This document shows, piece by piece, positions 63,367 through 64,000 of a DNA stretch of 64,000 nt (positions are counted from its first letter, which is position 1; every line of letters starts with the position of its first letter). This stretch comes from Trochalopteron elliotii (taxonomy: Eukaryota > Chordata > Aves > Passeriformes > Leiothrichidae), in NCBI GenBank assembly GCA_024734555.1, contig JANPWX010000081.1, positions 898,452 through 962,451 on the forward strand, read 5' to 3'. The notes beneath the pieces were generated by a model. That model did no database searches. It was not told where the DNA came from and saw nothing but the letters and a program-made list of their open reading frames with translations. The position numbers were made by a program, and so were the translations under genes.

Positions 63367-64000
63367 TCTCAGCCATTCCTGGAATTGTAATAACAGAAGG
63401 CCCCAGAAGTCTGAGACCTTGTTCATGGGGTGCTAATGTCTTCATGCCCTCTATTGCAACTCCAGTCAGTGTGAGGATACCTCTCTTCATATTCTGCTGA
63501 CTGGGATTTATGTTCCCTGGGAACCCTTGAAAGGTTTTTTGGTTTTCTTTGGTTTTGTTTTCCAGGACAAATACATAAAAGCAGTTGTGTCACTAGCAAC
63601 GTATTTTCAAAATATAGGCTAAATGATAATATCTTTTTCAGACTGTTGGTAATATTTTGTGGTTTACTCTGCATCCAACCTGCCAGTGCTCTCCTAGCTT
63701 CATTAGAGAATGACAAGTGATTATATTTACTATGCCATTACATTTCTGAAAACAATATCCCACTTTATTTCTCTCTGAACAGCATAATGCCTTACCTGAT
63801 AAGGAGGGAAAGGTTAAATGAAGATACTTGTCCTAATTTGAGGGTTTAGAGTTGGAATTCATAACTGGTAATATATCCCCACATAGATAAGGCACACTGC
63901 CAACAACTCTTTTGGAAGCCTTCAGACTTTGCTCAGTCCAGGGCAGATATTAATTTCCATCTTCTTATCTTCAAACACTGTCACAACTATACACATTCCT

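Larger units (their letters stand above)
56581..64000. other. AT-rich noncoding stretch
   Basis: More than 7 kb without a defensible gene or mobile element. Frames of 60-104 codons (for example 57467, 59204, 62921 and 63423) lack domain resemblance. A C8 run lies near 57552-57559. Blocks at about 60000-60110 and 62440-62590 are less AT-biased than the rest, but no function can be read from them. Confidence 0.55.

Overview
This window is vertebrate nuclear DNA, almost certainly from a bird and probably a songbird. It is AT-rich, has no operons and no long open frames. It carries 3'-truncated CR1 LINE copies ending in the typical (ATTCTATG)n-like tail, plus solo LTRs of avian ERV families. I place the host from recognising these repeat families, not from any gene. 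There are two assembly gaps of N, at 25892-26184 and 37876-38272.

I find no host protein-coding gene, exon, tRNA or rRNA that I can defend. The window reads as a gene desert or a large intron. Every open frame of 60-270 codons is either random, an antisense read through a repeat, or a read through a microsatellite or a gap. The one sense-strand coding remnant that stays open is the C-terminal end of a CR1 ORF2 at 44826-45140 (minus).

Layout:
- 0-13 kb: a plus-strand CR1 end at 92-436, a minus-strand solo LTR at 5677-6100, otherwise unique AT-rich DNA with small simple repeats.
- 13-25 kb: a plus-strand CR1 at 13070-13556, then two CR1 copies facing tail to tail at 23932-24157 (+) and 24409-24670 (-).
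- 25-34 kb: the first gap, then mostly unique sequence with short tandem repeats.
- 34.5-37.2 kb: a (GAATA)n microsatellite of about 33 units fused to the 3' tail of a minus-strand CR1, an exact 92-bp tandem duplication, and a very old CR1-clade LINE whose reverse transcriptase ORF can still be read in pieces on the minus strand.
- 37.9-44.7 kb: the second gap, bordered by A runs on both sides, then unique sequence.
- 44.7-56.6 kb: the accessory-rich part. It holds two minus-strand CR1 copies, a CpG-rich 682-bp solo LTR with a 4-bp target-site duplication, a minus-strand LTR of about 1 kb, a complete 577-bp ERVL-type solo LTR with a 5-bp target-site duplication, a third LTR of related type, and a possible CR1 reverse-transcriptase scrap.
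- 56.6-64 kb: unique AT-rich DNA with a TA-rich repeat and a GATT repeat.

The window shows layered retroelement history on a gene-free background. I did not find a new biological system. The items most worth checking are the exact 92-bp duplication, the 35-bp near-identical pair at 33.1 and 38.6 kb, the CR1-seeded microsatellite, the ancient LINE fossil and the apparently young LTR.
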